Of a stretch of DNA of 64,000 nucleotides, positions 60,830 through 64,000 are shown in pieces. The position numbers and the translations under genes are program-made. Source of the DNA: Fructilactobacillus cliffordii (GTDB taxonomy: Bacteria; Bacillota; Bacilli; Lactobacillales; Lactobacillaceae); contig NZ_CP097117.1 in NCBI RefSeq assembly GCF_024029355.1, positions 992,001-1,056,000 on the forward strand. The letters run 5' to 3'. Position 1 is the stretch's first letter; the number at the start of each line of letters is the position of its first letter. The notes beneath the pieces were generated by a model. That model saw only the letters and a list, made by a program, of their open reading frames with translations. It was not told the origin of the DNA and did not search any database.

Positions 60830-62383
60830 CTATTTAATTACTTTAAAGTTGCGGGTGTGATCGGCCTTCACTTCAGGATGCTTTTGCAAGTACTTGGCAA
60901 TCAGGTTGCTCATCGTAATCGTGTCATACCGAATCACCTTATCTTCACTATACATTGGGTAGTGGCCCCCTCCGACGGCCCGGTAGGTATTTAAGACGAT
61001 CTTTAATTTCATTTTATTGGTCACCGGTTTGCCGTGGTAGGTCGGATTAATGACGCGTTTCCCAATCGGATTAGAAACCTTAATCGTATAGTCAATTCCA
61101 GCGTACATGTCGTAGTTGTAATCACGAATTTTAGGATGGTGATACTTGGGATCAACGATAATTTGGTCGTTTTTAATTGTAAAGTATTCGGCCGTTTTTT
61201 CAAGCGCCGCCTTTAAATCAGCTCCCGTAATTTCTAACAATGAGAGGGTGTTGGGGTAGACGTAGTTTGTGATAATGTTGCGCATTGTGATCGGATTTTC
61301 AAAACCCCGAGCTTCGTTCGAAAAGAGGGCGGTAGCCGAAACGTCACAGCCCATCGTTTCCATCTGGACCTTTTGAATGAAGTTGACGAAGGCCGAACCG
61401 TGGAGCCGAACCTGGAACGGATCGTCGTAGGTCATGCTGCCATCAATGTGAGCCAAGGGAAGGGCTAGCCACTTTTCAACGTTGGCTTCCGTTGCCGTAA
61501 AACTGTCGGCCGTTGTGGCATCCGGTTTAGCGTCGCCCGTCTTAATCAATTTTTGGTGACTCTTTTGCACTTGGTAGCGCCCGTTTACGCGTTCGAGGTC
61601 GAGTTGAATTCGGCCAACGTAACTGCCCCGGTGTCCTGGCTGGACGTAAGGAATCCCAAATAACTTACCGGCGAGCGCCCGGTGTTGGTGCCCCGTTGCC
61701 ATCACGTCAATGCCCGGCACTTGTTGCATAATCGCGTAGGCCTCGTTTTCACCATCAATTTTATCGTTTGGTTTTCCGTCACTTAGATCACGTTCAAACC
61801 CACCGTGGTAGAGGACCACCACGACGTCTGCTTTTTCCCGCATTTCGGGAACGTACTTCTGGGCCGCTTCTAACGCGGAGATAAATTTTAAATTGTGAAT
61901 ACTCGCCTGGTTTTCCCAGGCATCCACGGATTGAGTGGTAAGCCCTAGGACCGCCACCTTTAAGTCTCCAAAGGTTTTAATGGCATAGGGATCTCCAAAC
62001 GCGGGGGTTCCGTCAGCGTTTAAAATGTTCGCGGACACGAACTGGCGCTGACTGCCCGCAATGGCATTTTTCAGGTACTCTTGTCCGTAGTTAAACTCGT
62101 GATTACCAACCGTCCCAAAGTCATACTCGATGCTATTAAAGGCCGCGTTAATGGCAGTGGGAGCCACCGCTTTTTCGACCTCAGCTTGATAGTAAGCGAG
62201 CGGTGATCCTTCCAAAAAGTCACCGTCGTCGAGGGTCAAGTGATACTCACTTTTTTCTTGCTCCCGCTTTAAAATGGTGGCCGCTTTTTCCAGGCCAAAG
62301 GGCTGATTAGCGTGGGGCTTAACGTAATTCGTGGGTGCCAAGAAGCCGTGCGTATCGCTAGTGGTTAAGATTGTCAATTTCAT
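60830..62383 (-). CDS. 5'-nucleotidase/2',3'-cyclic phosphodiesterase family metallophosphatase
   Basis: A 517-residue two-domain phosphatase: N-terminal calcineurin-like metal centre with DTHG (about 10), GDFLEG (about 54), GNHEFNYG (about 99) and GHQHRAL (about 225), and a C-terminal 5'-nucleotidase domain (about 320-500). There is no signal peptide, so it seems cytoplasmic, unlike UshA. Likely hydrolyses nucleotides or cyclic nucleotides. Confidence 0.88.
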   Translation of the reverse strand: MKLTILTTSDTHGFLAPTNYVKPHANQPFGLEKAATILKREQEKSEYHLTLDDGDFLEGSPLAYYQAEVEKAVAPTAINAAFNSIEYDFGTVGNHEFNYGQEYLKNAIAGSQRQFVSANILNADGTPAFGDPYAIKTFGDLKVAVLGLTTQSVDAWENQASIHNLKFISALEAAQKYVPEMREKADVVVVLYHGGFERDLSDGKPNDKIDGENEAYAIMQQVPGIDVMATGHQHRALAGKLFGIPYVQPGHRGSYVGRIQLDLERVNGRYQVQKSHQKLIKTGDAKPDATTADSFTATEANVEKWLALPLAHIDGSMTYDDPFQVRLHGSAFVNFIQKVQMETMGCDVSATALFSNEARGFENPITMRNIITNYVYPNTLSLLEITGADLKAALEKTAEYFTIKNDQIIVDPKYHHPKIRDYNYDMYAGIDYTIKVSNPIGKRVINPTYHGKPVTNKMKLKIVLNTYRAVGGGHYPMYSEDKVIRYDTITMSNLIAKYLQKHPEVKADHTRNFKVIK

Positions 62384-62480
62384 GTGCAGCCCTCCATCGG
62401 ATTGTAGAATGTTTAAATTATAATATTAAAAAGCGTTCGTGTAAATTAAGTAAAGTAATTATTAAGTTTTAAAAAGTGCG

Positions 62481-62508
62481 TTGAACTCTTGGATTATTAT
62501 GATAAGAT
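62481..62508 (+). promoter_or_regulatory. Promoter of the spx-like gene
   Basis: TTGAAC at 62481-62486, 16 bases, then TAAGAT at 62503-62508; the leader to the gene is about 70 bases. Confidence 0.55.
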
Positions 62509-62585
62509 AGAGTTGTCTAATAAATAGTCAATATTTGTCAGACGTACTTTATGTCACATGCTTTGCATGAGGAGGTAGGCTGATA

Positions 62586-62981
62586 ATGTTAAACTTATAT
62601 GTTGCACCAAGTAGCGCATCTAGTCGGAAGGCTCGGGCTTGGTTAAAAGATCATGACATTCCCTTTAAAGAAAGAAACATTAATTCAAAACCATTAAATG
62701 CTGCCGAAGTAAAACACATTTTACGGTTAACTGAAAACGGGAGTGAAGACATCATCTCCACTCGTTCTAACATTTTCAAGAAGCTGCACTTAAACTTGGA
62801 TGACTTGTCCTTAACTCAATTAGTTGACTTACTGGTTAAGTACCCAGATTTAATCAAGCGGCCGATTATCTTTGATGACAAGCGGCTCGAAGTGGGTTAC
62901 AACGAAGAAGAAATTCGTCGTTTCTTACCACGCAGTATTCGGCAAGCAGAACTCAAAGAACTAGAAGCAAAATTAAGTTAA
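62586..62981 (+). CDS. Spx-family RNA polymerase-binding regulator without the redox CxxC
   Basis: A 131-residue ArsC/Spx-fold protein that aligns along its whole length with Spx (ARAWLKDHDIPFKERNI, ENGSEDIISTRS with the conserved Gly, RPIIFDDKRLEVGYNEEEIRRFLPR). The N-terminal switch that is CTSC at positions 10-13 in Bacillus reads SASS here; the protein has no Cys at all. It should bind the alpha subunit of RNA polymerase but cannot form the disulphide that activates Spx, so control must be by amount or another signal. GAGGAGG lies upstream of ATG 62586. Confidence 0.88.
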   Translation: MLNLYVAPSSASSRKARAWLKDHDIPFKERNINSKPLNAAEVKHILRLTENGSEDIISTRSNIFKKLHLNLDDLSLTQLVDLLVKYPDLIKRPIIFDDKRLEVGYNEEEIRRFLPRSIRQAELKELEAKLS

Positions 62982-63032
62982 TAATTACTATGGGCGCCTT
63001 GTATAAGGCGTCTTTTTGATTGGAGTAAACTC

Positions 63033-63839
63033 ATGATTAAGTTGATTGCGTTGGATTTAGACAATACCCTCTTAAACTACCAAAAGCAGATTAGTCCCGC
63101 AAACGAACGGGAACTGCGGCGCTTACATGAAGCGGGAATGAAGGTCGTACTCTGTACTGGGCGTCCGATTAACGCCATTTGGAATTACATTGAACAACTG
63201 GGACTAACAGAACCAGAGGATGCCACCATCACTTTTAACGGAGGGTTGGTGCTTGATAACACCACCCGCAAAGTGTTGGCTCAACGGGGGATGAGCAAGC
63301 AAGCCTTACAACCTTTGTACCAATTTGCGCAGGAGCAGGGCGTTCCGTTGGATGTGCTCGATTTTGACCGAGTTTATCCAGTTAATGATCTGGGCAGTTC
63401 GATTTATCGCGATAAGTTAAACGGAAAGATCGACTTTGAACCCCGTTCGTTTGTCGATTTACCGGAGCAAGAGTATGCAAAGGGCATCCTTGCCAATACT
63501 TCCGCTGAACTAGACCAGTTACAACGAGCTTTACCGGATTCCGTAAAACAACAATATCACATCGTCCGTTCGCAACCCGAAATTTTGGAATTTTTACCAC
63601 CGAAAGTGGACAAAGCGGTCGGATTAGCAGATCTCTTACACCACTTTGGTTGGGATTTTTCAAACCTGATGGCATTTGGAGATGCAGAAAACGATGCTGG
63701 CATGTTAGAGAAAGCAGCTGTGGGAGTCGCAATGGGTAATGCTTCTCCAGAAATTAAACAAATTGCAAACTACATCACGACGACGAATGACGCAGACGGG
63801 GTAGCGGTCTTTTTAAGTCAATATTTTCCAAAGGAATAA
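63033..63839 (+). CDS. HAD-superfamily Cof-type phosphatase
   Basis: Sugar-phosphate or nucleotide phosphatase of 268 residues. Motif I DLDNTLLNYQ holds the nucleophile Asp8, motif II is CTGRP, and motif IV GDAENDAGML (about 215). The Cof-type cap is present. The substrate is unknown. It follows spx closely but has its own ribosome site. Confidence 0.9.
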   Translation: MIKLIALDLDNTLLNYQKQISPANERELRRLHEAGMKVVLCTGRPINAIWNYIEQLGLTEPEDATITFNGGLVLDNTTRKVLAQRGMSKQALQPLYQFAQEQGVPLDVLDFDRVYPVNDLGSSIYRDKLNGKIDFEPRSFVDLPEQEYAKGILANTSAELDQLQRALPDSVKQQYHIVRSQPEILEFLPPKVDKAVGLADLLHHFGWDFSNLMAFGDAENDAGMLEKAAVGVAMGNASPEIKQIANYITTTNDADGVAVFLSQYFPKE

Positions 63840-63903
63840 ACGAACTTTTTCGTTGAAAAATATCCTAAAATAACCATAAACCGAAAATCATCCCAAAAAG
63901 TGG

Positions 63904-63931
63904 TTGACTTTATGACTTTTTCCTGTATATT
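63904..63931 (+). promoter_or_regulatory. Promoter of the last, truncated gene
   Basis: TTGACT at 63904-63909, 16 bases, then TATATT at 63926-63931. Confidence 0.6.
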
Positions 63932-63957
63932 TAGAAAAAACGCAAAGGAGACCCATC

Positions 63958-64000
63958 ATGAAACCAACGATGAATTTTACGAACAACGTCTTATTCTTGA
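63958..64000 (+). CDS. Start of a gene that runs out of the window
   Basis: ATG 63958 with AAAGGAG nearby opens the frame MKPTMNFTNNVLFL, which is cut by the window end. It could be an ordinary gene or a third leader peptide like those at 31764 and 50453, since the start and the promoter spacing are alike. It cannot be decided here. Confidence 0.45.
   Translation, partial: MKPTMNFTNNVLFL

Noticed and set aside
1..64000. Mobile elements, prophage, CRISPR, tRNA or rRNA
   Set aside because: I found no transposase or integrase gene, no regularly spaced repeats and no tRNA or rRNA signatures in either strand.

Overview
The window looks like the chromosome of a heterofermentative member of the Lactobacillaceae. 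Phosphoketolase (xpk), malolactic enzyme, manganese catalase, an NRAMP manganese importer, a cytochrome bd operon without visible haem synthesis genes, and Lactobacillus-type opp genes all point there. I cannot fix the genus from sequence alone. I see no rRNA, tRNA, transposase, prophage or CRISPR array. Gene density is high and most operons end in clear intrinsic terminators.

Layout. 1-3.2 kb: the 3' end of a manganese catalase, an AT-rich LPXTG adhesin lying between two look-alike terminators, and a small membrane protein. 3.2-4.1 kb: pnuC with a structured leader. 4.3-10.1 kb: oppDFBCA. 10.3-10.7 kb: three very small genes, two of them paralogous single-span peptides. 10.8-16.2 kb: multicopper oxidase, a LysR regulator with an apparent ATC start codon, malolactic enzyme and an AEC carrier. 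16.3-17.6 kb: two HD hydrolases in tandem. 17.8-26.5 kb: a respiratory block (ndh, cydABDC), polyprenyl synthase and YbaK. 26.6-31.6 kb: mntH, a GntR regulator and phosphoketolase. 31.7-38.1 kb: an aromatic amino acid operon (MFS, aroQ, aroC, prephenate dehydratase-like, aroA, tyrA, aroK) behind a leader-peptide attenuator. 38.2-44.2 kb: MerR/GyrI regulator, rarA, a UvrA paralogue with an MFS exporter. 44.3-47.4 kb: a MerR-controlled stress cluster. 47.5-50.3 kb: amidotransferase, small membrane proteins, RluA-type pseudouridine synthase, UspA. 50.4-52.9 kb: a second leader-peptide attenuator (Ile/Leu/Val codons) before a PanE-like reductase and an aminotransferase. 52.9-55.9 kb: unknown genes, a structured small RNA, acetyltransferase, methyltransferase-like and XRE genes. 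56-60.8 kb: ribonuclease Y and a four-gene ECF transporter. 60.8-63.8 kb: 5'-nucleotidase, an Spx homologue lacking its redox cysteines, and a HAD phosphatase. The window ends in the first codons of another gene.

The strongest discovery is the pair of ribosome-mediated attenuators at 31701-32029 and 50394-50652. They share a TTGACA-17-TTAAAT promoter and a 20-22 codon leader peptide. In one the peptide is rich in Trp/Phe/Tyr, in the other it carries Ile-Leu-Val-Ile. Both have a segment directly after the stop codon that starts a chain of mutually exclusive pairings ending at an intrinsic terminator. Stalling on the control codons is predicted to free the operon and completion of the peptide to close it. 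T-box leaders are the usual device for such genes in this order, so this paired design deserves testing. Other points worth a second look are the ATC start of the LysR gene, the cysteine-free Spx, the orphan structured RNA at 53.9 kb, the tandem mini-peptides at 10.5 kb and the two MerR operators that tie an SDR gene to the MerR operon.
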